From assembly GCF_014837245.1 (NCBI RefSeq), contig NZ_JACYFU010000001.1:1240001-1304000 (forward strand): DNA of 64,000 nt, given 5' to 3'. Source of the DNA: Devosia oryzisoli (GTDB taxonomy: Bacteria; Pseudomonadota; Alphaproteobacteria; Rhizobiales; Devosiaceae). Of the stretch, positions 38,591 to 47,723 are shown piece after piece. The position numbers and the translations under genes are program-made. Numbering within the stretch: position 1 is the first letter of the stretch; every line of letters starts with the position of its first letter. Below the pieces are notes generated by a model. The model ran no database searches and was not told the DNA's origin. It saw only the letters and a list, made by a program, of their open reading frames with translations.

Positions 38591-39755
38591 TGGGGCGCCT
38601 CCGTCCGAAGCGGCCGCGCTTATGCACGCGGTCCGCATCCATCAGTGAAATCAGAATGCCCTCGCGCAGGCCGCGATCGGCGACGCGCACGCGTTCGGTG
38701 GGCCATTCACGGCGGATCGCCTCGAAGATGGCGCAGCCGGGCAGCACCAGATCGGCGCGATCCTTGCCGATGCAGGGATGGGCGACGCGGCGCTCGAAGG
38801 ACATGCCGAGCAGCACCCGCATGGTGTCGTCCACCTGCTCGCGCCGCATCCACAGGCCATCGACCTTCTGCCGCTCGTAGCGCTCGAGCCCCAGATGCAG
38901 GCCCGCCAGCGTCGTCACGGTGCCCGAAGTGCCGATCAGGTGCACCGGATGGGTTCCGATCATCTGGCGCAGCTTTTCGCGCCCGCGAAACTGACGCAGA
39001 TGTTCCGCGACGTAATTCACCATGGCCTCGAACACGTCGGGGGTGACATCGACGCCGCCGAACTTTTCGGCAATCGACACCACGCCCACCGGCAGCGATT
39101 GCCAGGAGCGGATGGAGGCGGACATGCGGCCCTGGATGCGCGGCCGACCGCCGCGGAAATCGAGCCAGGCGAGTTCGGACGAGCCGCCACCGATATCGAA
39201 CATCAGCGCCCCCTGGGCCGTCTCCTCGATGAGGTCGGCGCAGCCGGTGACGGCAAGCTCCGCCTCGGTGCGCCGGTCGACGATTTCGAGATCGATGCCG
39301 ATTTCCTCGCGCACGCGCTCCAGGAAGGCGACGCCGTTTTCGGCCGCGCGGCAGGCTTCGGTAGCGATCAGGCGCATCCGGTCGGGCTGATGGTCGCGCA
39401 GCTTGTTGCGACATTGGCGGAGCGCCTCCATGGTGCGCTCCATGGCGGCATCGGAGAGGCGGCCGGTGACCGAGACCCCCTCGCCCAGGCGGACGATGCG
39501 GGTAAAACCATCGAGGACGCGAAAGCCGTGATCGTGCGGGCGGGCGATCAGAAGCCGGCAATTGTTGGTGCCGAGATCGAGCGCGGCATAAAGCGGCCCG
39601 CGGTGGCGCCGCGGAGGCGCCGTCTTGTGTGTCCGCGGCTCCGGGCCGGGCACGGTCGCGCCCGCCCCCTGCCCCCGGACGGATCCGGACGGGACATGGA
39701 GCCCTGCATCGGCGCTTGCGGCCGATACAGCAGCGGACCGAATCGAGTCGGTCAC
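38580..39755 (-). CDS. ppx: Exopolyphosphatase / pppGpp phosphohydrolase family (Ppx/GppA)
   Basis: Ppx/GppA proteins hydrolyse polyphosphate or pppGpp. This 391-residue protein has the actin-fold motifs '[18 protein letters not shown]' near residue 55, '[18 protein letters not shown]' near 130, '[17 protein letters not shown]' near 180 and '[17 protein letters not shown]' near 274. The GTG at 39755 is preferred because AAGGAG lies six bases upstream; an ATG at 39770 is possible. The N-terminal ~50 residues are low complexity. Whether polyphosphate or pppGpp is the substrate is open. Confidence 0.88.
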   Translation of the reverse strand: MTDSIRSAAVSAASADAGLHVPSGSVRGQGAGATVPGPEPRTHKTAPPRRHRGPLYAALDLGTNNCRLLIARPHDHGFRVLDGFTRIVRLGEGVSVTGRLSDAAMERTMEALRQCRNKLRDHQPDRMRLIATEACRAAENGVAFLERVREEIGIDLEIVDRRTEAELAVTGCADLIEETAQGALMFDIGGGSSELAWLDFRGGRPRIQGRMSASIRSWQSLPVGVVSIAEKFGGVDVTPDVFEAMVNYVAEHLRQFRGREKLRQMIGTHPVHLIGTSGTVTTLAGLHLGLERYERQKVDGLWMRREQVDDTMRVLLGMSFERRVAHPCIGKDRADLVLPGCAIFEAIRREWPTERVRVADRGLREGILISLMDADRVHKRGRFGRRRPNGQ

Positions 39756-39985
39756 ATCTGTCTCCTTCATGCGCGGTCGCAGGGCCAGAGCCGGCCGCGC
39801 CCGAACGCATCTTCGTTGCGTGTTGAAAACCAAGGTAGAGCAAGGGGCGCAGGAGCGCAATGAAAACGATCTCCACTGCCCCGCGCGCGCAGCGCTTGCA
39901 ATCGGCCCCGGCTTTGTCTAAGGAAACCCCGCGCCGAACGAAGCGAGCCCCGCGCTCCACCGCCCGGCCGGCCAGCAGGCCCTGC

Positions 39986-40059
39986 TGGGGAATAGTTCAA
40001 TGGTAGAACAGCGGACTCTGACTCCGTCGATCTTGGTTCGAATCCAGGTTCCCCAGCCA
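39986..40059 (+). tRNA. tRNA-Gln (anticodon CUG)
   Basis: A complete cloverleaf is readable: acceptor arms TGGGGAA and TTCCCCA, D-arm with TTCAATGGTAGAAC, and anticodon stem GCGGA/TCCGT. The loop has CTG at 40018-40020, the T-arm has GGTTCGAATCC, and 3' GCCA is encoded. A tyrosine recombinase gene begins 109 bases downstream, so the tRNA 3' end is the likely attachment site of the island. Confidence 0.95.
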
Positions 40060-40167
40060 AAATCTCCGTAAGCTACTGAATTCGCTTGGTAATTTGTGTG
40101 GTGTGTGAAAGTTTCACACAAACTGCCACACATGGTCCCACACACGCCGACTCCAAACGAGGTCAGC

Positions 40168-42093
40168 ATGGGTACCCGCCTGCCGTTCTGCATCCGTCGC
40201 GGCGCCATTTTTTACTTCCGCAGGCGCCTGCCAAGTCCCGCCAAAATGTCCGTGGAATTTAGCCTCGGCACGAAAGACGAGCGGGTTGCCCGTCGCCTAT
40301 GCTCCCTGCTTGCGATCGAAAGCGATCGTGCGTTTGCAGTGATGCGTGAGGGCGGAATGACACCAGAACAGTCAGAGGACTTCATCCGGCATAAATTTGC
40401 CGAACATCGGGCCAAGCTGGATCTTGTCCATGCTGTCGGACTTGACGGCGGGGGCGACTGGAAATCACAGATCAACGCCAGCAAAGCCGCTGCCCTCGCC
40501 TTCAATACACTGGCACTTCGTGGTCGTGATGGTGAAGTTGAACCCTCGTTCATCACGGATGATCCAGATGCCGACGAAGTTCTACGATTGGCCCGCCAAT
40601 CCATCAAAACGTATCGGGAGGATCACTGGTCAGACAGCAGGTCAAGGCGGATCAAAACCGACCTCATGCTGCTGTTTCCAGACGCGGAAATGGCTCCGGG
40701 TGATGTTGCCCACGCCAGGTGGCTGACGTTGCGGGCGTGCGCGGCCGCCAGCGCTTCGGTTGCAAAGAAATATTCTCAAGCTGACATCACCCTCACAGAC
40801 TTGGAAGATTTGGCCGCACGGCTTGAACAGGCGATCGCCAAGCTTGCTGACCCGCCATCCTCAGCACCAAAGAACCAGGACAGGCAAACAGAGCCCCAGG
40901 CAGCAGCTGAAGCTGAAGCACCGGCCAAGACTCACATAGTGACCTTTACCGAGGAAACCGTGGCCCAAGAACGCCAAGACGGGCGGCTTGCATCTGGAAC
41001 ACTCGACCAGAAGCTACAGGTCGTGAACATGTTCGTCTGGGCAACAGGCAAGGAGTATTTCCAGGACCTCAAACAGAGCGACATCAAGCGTTACGTCGAT
41101 TGTCTCAAGCTCATCCCAAAAAACCACAAGGCGCCGGTCTATGAAGGATTGACGGCGGAGGCGATGATGGCGAAAGCGGCCTTCCTTGACAGGCGGGAAG
41201 TCGGGCTCAGCGCACAAACGATAAACCGCAACCTCAGTTACCTGACAAAGCTGATGCGCCAAGCTCAGCTGGCGGGTGTGGAAGGCCTGCCAAAGCTCCT
41301 GATCGGAGAGTTCCGCTTGGCACGGATGGTGCGTGGCCATGAACAGCGGCCCGGTTACACAGCTGAGAATATCGCGAAGCTGTTCGGCCATCCGATTTGG
41401 ACCGGCTGTCATTCCCTTGCCCGTCGGCATGTGCCCGGCGATGTTATTGTGTGGGACGGTCTCTATTGGTGCCCGCTGATCAGCGCCTATTCCGGCATGC
41501 GCCGGGAAGAAATTGCAGGGATGCAAGTGGCCGAGGTCGTCCTTGATGCTGAGGTTCCGCATTTCATCGTGGCAGAGAATGGCAACCGTGGGCTGAAAAC
41601 GCTCGCGTCGACCCGGACCGTGCCCCTTCATCCAGCACTTCTCCGGCTGGGTTTTGACCGTTATGTCCGAAAGCTCCAGAAAGCTGGAGAGACGAACCTA
41701 TTCCCCGAGCTCAAGCCGACCGAGGGCACCAAGTCATCCTGGGGCGACAAACTCCACTACAACTTTTCCAAGGCGGTGAAGCTGAGCTTGGGCGCATCTC
41801 ACGTTGAAAAGGACGCAGCCAAGACTTTTCACAGCTTCCGTCACTACATTTGTACGGCGCTCGACCGCATCGAAACGATCAAGGACAAAACCACCCGGGA
41901 CATAGTCGGACATGAGAATGTGGGGACTACAGACCGCATATATAAAGAGCCAGCATTGCTCGCGGTGAAGCTGGCAGCCCTGGAGTTCCTGCCCGACCTG
42001 AGCGAAGCTGCGGCGATTGCGGTACAGACCAAGCAAGTGATCCCGGCCCGCAAGTCAGCTGTATTCAGGAAGAAGGCACGCGCTGCGGCATAG
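40168..42093 (+). CDS. Tyrosine recombinase / integrase of the tRNA-Gln island
   Basis: This 641-residue site-specific recombinase has a long N-terminal DNA-binding part ('GAIFYFRRRLPSPAK') resembling DUF6538-type integrases. The C-terminal catalytic domain has all key residues: arginine in 'YSGMRREEIAGMQ' near residue 443, His and Arg in 'FHSFRHYICTAL' near 554, histidine in 'DIVGHENVGTTDRIYKE' near 580, and the tyrosine in that same block. The ATG at 40168 has a GAGGTC ribosome-binding site. Position just after tRNA-Gln suggests it integrates there. Confidence 0.9.
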   Translation: MGTRLPFCIRRGAIFYFRRRLPSPAKMSVEFSLGTKDERVARRLCSLLAIESDRAFAVMREGGMTPEQSEDFIRHKFAEHRAKLDLVHAVGLDGGGDWKSQINASKAAALAFNTLALRGRDGEVEPSFITDDPDADEVLRLARQSIKTYREDHWSDSRSRRIKTDLMLLFPDAEMAPGDVAHARWLTLRACAAASASVAKKYSQADITLTDLEDLAARLEQAIAKLADPPSSAPKNQDRQTEPQAAAEAEAPAKTHIVTFTEETVAQERQDGRLASGTLDQKLQVVNMFVWATGKEYFQDLKQSDIKRYVDCLKLIPKNHKAPVYEGLTAEAMMAKAAFLDRREVGLSAQTINRNLSYLTKLMRQAQLAGVEGLPKLLIGEFRLARMVRGHEQRPGYTAENIAKLFGHPIWTGCHSLARRHVPGDVIVWDGLYWCPLISAYSGMRREEIAGMQVAEVVLDAEVPHFIVAENGNRGLKTLASTRTVPLHPALLRLGFDRYVRKLQKAGETNLFPELKPTEGTKSSWGDKLHYNFSKAVKLSLGASHVEKDAAKTFHSFRHYICTALDRIETIKDKTTRDIVGHENVGTTDRIYKEPALLAVKLAALEFLPDLSEAAAIAVQTKQVIPARKSAVFRKKARAAA

Positions 42094-42244
42094 CTTGTAA
42101 CGGCCCAAACAGCCATCGCGAACGGAAGGAGTTCGCCTGGTGGGACGAGTATGCCGTTCGTATCCTGGCGAAGGCACCTGCCGGCACGGCGCCGTTTCAG
42201 CGCCTGCTTTAGGCTTCTGCTCTAATCCCCACACAGCAAGTGTT

Positions 42245-43200
42245 CTGCTTCTGGCTCATCCGAGAGCCAGAAGCAGATCGTGACGTTTACTCCGCTCAAC
42301 CGAAGGGGTTTCGGGGTAAACGCCCCGAAGCGGCCGGCAAGCCGGCCTTGTCCGCGACGGAAGGGATCGGAGATCCCTTCAGAGATGCCGTTCCGGCAGC
42401 CACTTGGCAAAAGAAAGAAGACCCGAGCCAGAGGTTGACGCCGGAGAGGTCCGCCCCACACTCCCCCACCCCAGCTTCATCGAAGCTGGGGCAAGCGCCG
42501 TAGGCGCAAGCGGACAAATCCGGGGTCAAGTCGGCCTCCGGGCCCCATCCTCTAAATGTGCGCGACAGCGCTAGCGGAGCCACATCAACTCTCTGGTCCA
42601 GCACTAGCGGACCAGATCGGGCCCAGCGTCATTTCGAGGAAGGGAGAGGCAGACGACCTCGGCGGCATACAAGCATGAGGTGCTCTGAGCTGGATGGTCA
42701 CGCCCAAGATCCGCGTCCGGTCGGTTTGGCAGCGATAAGATCGGTTTTGCCACGATAAGATCGGTTTACCCCAAGATAAGATGGTCAAAATGTGTCCGAG
42801 ACGGTCGTATCCAATCCAGAAAGATTTCCTCGACCCAGTCGGGTAAGATGGCCTTGAGCCAGTCGGGTAAGATGCTCTTTTCCTATTTCCGGAGGCGCTC
42901 CGGCGGTTCCGGAAATAGGGCCTGTTGGTCGAAATCGACGAGCAAAGCGAGCTTGCGCCCCTGATCCAGCATGGATCGAGGGGGCGTCGGTTTTGACCAG
43001 CAGGCAAGGCAGGAGATCACCTTTGATCTGCTGCCACGGATGATCCTTCCGGCGACCGAAGAGAGCTTGCCCCCCTGTCCCATATTATGGGGCAAAGGGG
43101 GGCCGGAAGGAACATCCGTCGCTTTGACTGGCCATGGGTCGCCAGACCCTGCCGCCCTGCTGGCGCAAGCCAGCGAAGGGTGGCCATGGCCGGTCAAAGC
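42245..43200. repeat. Dense array of inverted repeats between two recombinase genes
   Basis: At least ten inverted repeats fall in about 950 non-coding bases. Perfect ones: 13 bp at 42245-42276 (arm CTGCTTCTGGCTC); 7 bp at 42332-42347 (GGCCGGC); 9 bp at 42360-42380 (GAAGGGATC); 10 bp at 42469-42491 (CCCCAGCTTC); 7 bp at 42593-42615 (CTGGTCC); 12 bp at 42882-42919 (CCTATTTCCGGA). Compound or near-perfect ones: 42284-42322, 42956-42986, 43069-43103. A 17-bp pair with one mismatch (43121-43137 and 43184-43200) encloses a GCTGGC-GCAA-GCCAGC hairpin. No convincing gene lies in 42094-43309. Confidence 0.85.
42733..42874. repeat. Iteron-like direct repeats with TAAGAT core
   Basis: Three repeats of (C/A)GATAAGAT(C)GG begin at 42733, 42753 and 42774, spaced 20-21 bases, which is two helical turns. 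Two exact 16-base copies of CCAGTCGGGTAAGATG follow at 42835-42850 and 42859-42874, spaced 24 bases. They sit in the middle of the palindrome array and look like protein-binding sites. Confidence 0.7.
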
Positions 43201-43309
43201 GCTCAAGAGCATCTTTATCCAACGAGGCCATCTCTCACTCTCCAGGCTCGCCTTTTCCGATTTTCACGCACTCCGCTTAACCTCAGGGGAGACGTAGTGG
43301 AGAGTCACG

Positions 43310-44347
43310 GTGGCATACGACCTGAAGCGCATTCTGAGCGAGGCAAAAGATCATCTGGCCAAGCCTAAAAAAGCGAACACCCTGGAGCGCTACGGGAGGA
43401 TCTGGAAATCGATCAACCAGTCAGGACTCAGGATTACCGAGTATGTCGACTACGTGGGGTGCACTGCCCCAGGCCAATTTGTGTTGACGCGATCGGCTGC
43501 CATCCACGCATTGTGGAAGCTGATCATTCAGAAGTTCCACAGTGCGCATCGGAAGATGACCGCAGGGCTGAAGCAGGCATCTACTGACGAGCTGACTGAG
43601 GTGGTCGGCGTGCGCATGGTTATCGACATGCTACGCGATAAGAAGCCGCCCAAGGACGCTTTCACCCGGAAGGGGCGATCCAAACGCGGCAACATCGGGA
43701 AACTCCCTGAGGATTGGCAGCAGCGTCTCGCCGACAACACGATCACGGCCGCGCTTCCTGCAGTGTTGGTGTCGCTTCTGTCAGGATGTCGCCCAGAGGA
43801 GCTGGCCATGGGCGTTACCGTAAGTGTCGTCGATGATCGGCACCTGAGCATCTTCATCAATGGCGCCAAAACCAACGAGACCAATGGCCAACCCTGGCGC
43901 AAGCTGACATATGACGTCGGGCTGTCCCCCCTTGCAGGCCGGCTCTGGAGGATAGCTTCGCGCAAAGGCGGTGTCCTTCATGTCAAGCGTGAGCCACGCA
44001 CGCTTCACGCCAATATGGCCACAGCGTCAAAGAAGGCTGGTTTGCCGCCCATTTGCGCCTATGTCGCAAGGCACTTTCTGGCCTCTCAACTGAAGCATTT
44101 CTGGAGCGACGCGAAAGATGCCATTGCAATGGTACTCGGCCATGCAAGCACCGCGACGCAAAAACGATACGGTTCTCGGCAGCAAGGCCGCAAGGGTGGC
44201 ATGGCGATCGTCGAGGTTGAAGCGGCACGCACTGTACGCACGCCGGACAGGCCGCATCCCGGTGTGTCGACCGCCAATAGCCTCCAGACGGAGCATTTCG
44301 AAGAGGACGCGTTCGGCGCTCTGTTGGAACTCTCGCCTTTTCGCTGA
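43310..44347 (+). CDS. Second tyrosine recombinase/integrase, divergent
   Basis: This 345-residue protein starts at GTG 43310 after a GGAGAG site. Tyrosine-recombinase features are the arginine in 'LLSGCRPEELAMG' near residue 158, 'AYVARHFLASQLKHF' near 249, and histidine plus tyrosine in 'MVLGHASTATQKRYGSR' near 275. In the second block the usual first histidine of HxxR is replaced by tyrosine (Y-V-A-R), while the arginine is kept. An N-terminal helical core-binding part is plausible. It is unlike the first integrase in length and sequence, so it was probably acquired separately. Confidence 0.75.
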   Translation: MAYDLKRILSEAKDHLAKPKKANTLERYGRIWKSINQSGLRITEYVDYVGCTAPGQFVLTRSAAIHALWKLIIQKFHSAHRKMTAGLKQASTDELTEVVGVRMVIDMLRDKKPPKDAFTRKGRSKRGNIGKLPEDWQQRLADNTITAALPAVLVSLLSGCRPEELAMGVTVSVVDDRHLSIFINGAKTNETNGQPWRKLTYDVGLSPLAGRLWRIASRKGGVLHVKREPRTLHANMATASKKAGLPPICAYVARHFLASQLKHFWSDAKDAIAMVLGHASTATQKRYGSRQQGRKGGMAIVEVEAARTVRTPDRPHPGVSTANSLQTEHFEEDAFGALLELSPFR

Positions 44348-44641
44348 TTGCATTAGATGGAAAACGACAAGGAGACCGTTAGCAACGACGCCTATGGCTG
44401 CCCACTAACACATAGAGCTTCCGGGCGCCCGAGGCAGCTGAGCGCCCCAAAACGGTCATGCCGGTCGCGCTTTCGGTTTCCTGTTAGCTGCCATTCCGGC
44501 CGCGGCCGACCGCTGTCGTTTTTGGGGTGGATTACGGACAGACAGGTTTCGGACGGCTGCTCTGAGAAACTGTCATTTGCTGGGCGAACGAGCTTCGACG
44601 GTAACCTTCCCCACTTCTGTCGCTTTACTTCCCTCTCCAGA

Positions 44642-45335
44642 TTACACCGGCCCGACACTTTTCCCGTTGGTCCTCACGGCAATCCAGATGGTGTGACGGT
44701 CGCCCTTGCCGTTGCTGCGGGCGCGAACGGTTACTTCCTCGAGCGCCATTCCGGTTTGCCTCAAGCGCTTGGCGAATCTGGCATCGGGGTAAGACGACCA
44801 GACGGCCAGGTGGTCCGCCCGTCGTCAGTGCGGATTTGGCGGCAGCAAGGCCAGCGGCATTGTACAGCCGGTCATTGGCGGGACGAAACAGGCCGTCGGG
44901 CCCATTGTCTACATCAAGCAGGATAGCATCAAATGGCTTTCCGCCACCGATGGCGGTAGCGACGTCACCCAGGTGAATGCGAACACGAGGATCGTTGAGG
45001 CTGGTGCCATGCAGAACGGCAAGCGGACCACGCGCCCAGGCGACTACCTCGGGAACCAACTCGGACACCACGATTTCGCTGTCGGCGGCAAAGCACTGGA
45101 GGGCAGCACGCAAGGTAAAACCCATGCCAAGGCCGCCGATCAAAATTCGGGCTTTTGGGCGAGCGCCGACGCGGTCGGCTAATAGCCTGGCCAATTGCTC
45201 TTCTGAATGGTTCTGCCGGTTGTTCATTAAAGTGATAACGCCGGACATGATGGAGAATTCGCTGCCGCATTGCATGAGCGTCATTACGCCACCACCCGGC
45301 ATGGTTGTCTCATCGAGCTTTACCCATGGTAGCAT
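44642..45335 (-). pseudogene. Spermidine-synthase-like methyltransferase, frameshifted near the C-terminus
   Basis: The first ~175 codons encode a spermidine-synthase-like Rossmann protein ('ILIGGLGMGFTLRAALQCF', 'VVSELVPEVVAWARG', 'FDAILLDVDNGPDGL'). After 'SALTTGG' (about 44811-44816) the frame is lost. Continuing in the next frame gives the expected ending, including 'HLAVWSSYPDARFAKRLRQT' and 'HTIWIAVRTNGKSVGPV', then a stop at 44642. One extra base explains the shift. Either the gene is broken or the assembly has an indel. Left of it, 44348-44641 shows nothing recognisable. Confidence 0.75.
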
Positions 45336-45662
45336 CAGTATCTCCAGTCTCGTCCAGCGACTCGTCGCTGCACCGCACTATGATCTAGCGTAGGTCATAG
45401 GACACTTCCCGCAAATGTCGCCTTTTGGGCACGGCTGTTGCTTAGTTCAACGGTCGCCAGGGGAGGACTGGCGGCATGTCCGACTTCGTCTTATTCAGCG
45501 ATCTGTACTACGTTCGAACCGCGACACGATCCTCCTGCCGCCAGTTCCTATTCACATGATCCCGCCGGTCAATCACGGCCGTGAGGACGCGACGCACAGG
45601 TGGCTGCCGAATACCCTCTGTGCCGATGATTGGGGCCTCAGAGAGGCCGTGACCGCGGTGAG
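45336..45662. other. Intergenic stretch with no recognisable feature
   Basis: These 327 bases lie between the spermidine-synthase-like pseudogene and the NirK-type oxidase gene. Reading frames present are short and match no family I recognise. It must contain the pseudogene's promoter; no operator-like palindrome stands out. Confidence 0.4.
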
Positions 45663-46730
45663 CTAGCCATGGATGTGATCCGGACCACCCTCAGTGGGTC
45701 CGGGGACCGGCGCATTGAAGATGTCGGGTTGCTCATCCCCCGTGACGACCAGTGTACCTAGAAGACCCCGTTCGGCGCGCGACAGCGCATGGTCTACCAG
45801 TTTGAACTCTCCCGGTACGTCTAGAATAAGATCCACCACGGTAGCGCTGCCGGGTGGAACCGACACCGTGGCAACGTCGAGCATTGGCTGCGTGACCAGG
45901 GATCCGAGCGGGTAGGCACGGTCAAACGTTTCGCCGATCACGTGGAAGCTGGAATCCTTATTCGGGCCGCCCACACCAAAATAGATGCGCACAGTTTCCC
46001 CTGCTGCCGCCCGGAGTGCGTTCTCGCCAGTGAGAGCCTCCACGGCACCATTGAAGACGTAGTACTCAGGCTGTTCCGCGGCGAGTTTCTCCGCACTGCT
46101 CTTGAGATTCCCCCGAGCGCCGTGGGCTTCGGCGGTATAGAGCTCCCCCTGCATCACATAAAATTCCCTATCGACCGGCGGCAGCCCTCCTTCGGGCTCA
46201 ATCAGGATCAGGCCATACATGCCGTTGGAAATATGCTGTGCCACCGACGGCACCGCACAATGGTAAACATAGAGGCCTGCCTTGAGTGCCTTGAAGGAGA
46301 ACACGCGGGTTTCGCCAGCTTCAGCGTGCGTTGCCACCCCTCCGCCGCCGGGGCCAGTCGCGGCGTGAAAGTCGACACTGTGCGGTTCGGAGCTGTCAGG
46401 CGCATTGTGGAGGCTGACTTCGATCGTGTCCCCGACACGAGCTCGGACGAACGGTCCGGGCACCTTCTTGTTGAAGGTCCAGTAGTGGTACGTGGCACCA
46501 TCCTCCAGGGCCCCGGTCACCTCCACGGTTTCAAGTGCGACCGAGATAGTCCGAGGTGCGCGGCGCTGCGTCGCGGGCAGATCGCTGGCGCTTCGAACGA
46601 CATCGAGCGGCGCAGCAGCCGTGCCATTTTCTTGAGGATGTTCGTGGGTGCCGGCCGCAATCGCGGCTCCCGACACCATCATCACCGAAACAACAGCTAA
46701 GGCAGGTAACAGCCGAGCGCCAATCCACAT
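45663..46730 (-). CDS. NirK-type two-domain copper oxidase (copper nitrite reductase family)
   Basis: This 355-residue exported protein has a signal peptide ('LLPALAVVSVMMVSGAAIAA') and two cupredoxin domains. All copper ligands of the NirK family can be read: type 1 His in 'PHSVDFHAATG', Cys-His-Met in 'YHCAVPSVAQHISNGMYG', type 2 His in the same two blocks and in 'LVDHALSRAERG'. The catalytic Asp and His of NirK are also kept ('DFH', 'SSFHVIGE'). It may reduce nitrite or act as another periplasmic copper oxidase. The ATG at 46730 is preferred because it starts the signal peptide. Confidence 0.8.
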   Translation of the reverse strand: MWIGARLLPALAVVSVMMVSGAAIAAGTHEHPQENGTAAAPLDVVRSASDLPATQRRAPRTISVALETVEVTGALEDGATYHYWTFNKKVPGPFVRARVGDTIEVSLHNAPDSSEPHSVDFHAATGPGGGGVATHAEAGETRVFSFKALKAGLYVYHCAVPSVAQHISNGMYGLILIEPEGGLPPVDREFYVMQGELYTAEAHGARGNLKSSAEKLAAEQPEYYVFNGAVEALTGENALRAAAGETVRIYFGVGGPNKDSSFHVIGETFDRAYPLGSLVTQPMLDVATVSVPPGSATVVDLILDVPGEFKLVDHALSRAERGLLGTLVVTGDEQPDIFNAPVPGPTEGGPDHIHG

Positions 46731-46981
46731 GTGATGTCCTTTTCTTCGATATCGGACACCATAGTCGCGGCTCAGGGAGGCTTCGTTGCGCCGGCGCAAG
46801 GACCGACTATGCCTGAGGCCGGTCGGCCGAGCGCGGGAACCATTGGCATGCCATCGATACCCCTATGCACCACTGCCCCACCAGTTAGCCAGATAGTGCA
46901 AAGCGTCGCGAGAGCGCCAAGTCGCTTCGGAATCCCCAGACACCCGTCGAATTCTGTTTTGCAGCAACGGAAGGAGCAGTC

Positions 46982-47587
46982 ATGACCGCACAGGACCATA
47001 AACAGCATTCCACCGGTATGGGTTGGGGACGAATTGCCGGGATGATCGCTTTGTCGGTGATCGTGATGATCCCGCTGATGTATCAATTGGTCTACAGCTT
47101 CGACCACGCCCTGTTCAGCGTAAACCGCCTGGTCGCCTCTCTGGTAATGGGCTGCGTGATGACGGTGATCATGCTTGGCTTCATGTGGTCGATGTACAAG
47201 GGGACGGCGGTGAAGGTCGCAGTCGTCGCAATTGCTGCCGTAGCGGGGCTCACGCTTCTCTTCGTCAATCGAAATCAAAGCCTGATCGATGACGTGCGGT
47301 TCATGCAGTCGATGATCCCGCACCACTCCATTGCCATCAACAATGCACGCAAGGCGAGCATCAGCGACCCGCGGGTGCGCAAACTTGCCGACAACATCAT
47401 CAAGGCGCAGGTGAAGGAAATCCTCCAGATGAAAATGTTGATCGCAGACATCGAGCAAAATGGAGAGCGGGGTCAACAGCCACTGCCTGCGGCCGCTACC
47501 GAGATCACCGACGACATGAGGTCGGAAGCCGAGAAACTCGTCAACGGACCCCAAACCGGCGACGCTGCCTCGGTGCCTCAGCAGTAA
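46982..47587 (+). CDS. DUF305 membrane protein
   Basis: This 201-residue protein has three predicted membrane helices in its first ~95 residues, then a soluble helical DUF305 domain. The ferritin-like motif '[20 protein letters not shown]' lies near residue 103 and '[15 protein letters not shown]' near 146. DUF305 proteins often accompany copper resistance genes and have His/Met residues suited to metal binding; function is unproven. It has a GGAAGGAG site before the ATG. It is divergent from the NirK-type gene across a 251-base gap (46731-46981). Confidence 0.85.
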   Translation: MTAQDHKQHSTGMGWGRIAGMIALSVIVMIPLMYQLVYSFDHALFSVNRLVASLVMGCVMTVIMLGFMWSMYKGTAVKVAVVAIAAVAGLTLLFVNRNQSLIDDVRFMQSMIPHHSIAINNARKASISDPRVRKLADNIIKAQVKEILQMKMLIADIEQNGERGQQPLPAAATEITDDMRSEAEKLVNGPQTGDAASVPQQ

Positions 47588-47691
47588 AGACGCGGACTGA
47601 TCGGTATCTTGCTCCGCATTGAGCAGGCAAAAACTCCGTCGCGGCGCGGCAGCACGCAATCGAGACGGAGAGGCACTCGTACACGGATCTG

Positions 47692-47718
47692 GAGGTGGCG
47701 GGCCAAGCCCGCCACCTC
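47692..47718. terminator. Bidirectional hairpin between convergent DUF305 and MFS genes
   Basis: A perfect 12-bp stem (arm GAGGTGGCGGGC, 47692-47703, with 47707-47718) and a CAA loop sits immediately before the stop of the convergent MFS gene and 105 bases after DUF305. No strong T tract is seen. Confidence 0.6.
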
Positions 47719-47723
47719 AGGGT

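Noticed and set aside
42733..42874. Possible CRISPR array
   Set aside because: The repeats are only 11-16 bases, of two kinds, without spacers of uniform length, and no cas genes are present.
42585..43007. A 140-codon minus-strand frame across the TAAGAT repeats
   Set aside because: Its repeated 'SYPTGSR' words are translations of the direct repeats, and it shows no family resemblance.
42971..43297. A 108-codon open frame just before the second recombinase gene
   Set aside because: It runs through several perfect palindromes, has no recognisable motif and no good ribosome-binding site; the palindromes explain its composition better than coding.
44357..44926. A 189-codon plus-strand frame
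   Set aside because: It is antisense to the spermidine-synthase-like pseudogene, whose protein motifs are clear even across the frameshift.
46731..46981. A CueR box between the NirK-type and DUF305 genes
   Set aside because: I looked for a TTGAC-linked GGAAG dyad on both strands and saw none, so these two genes were not added to the CueR regulon.
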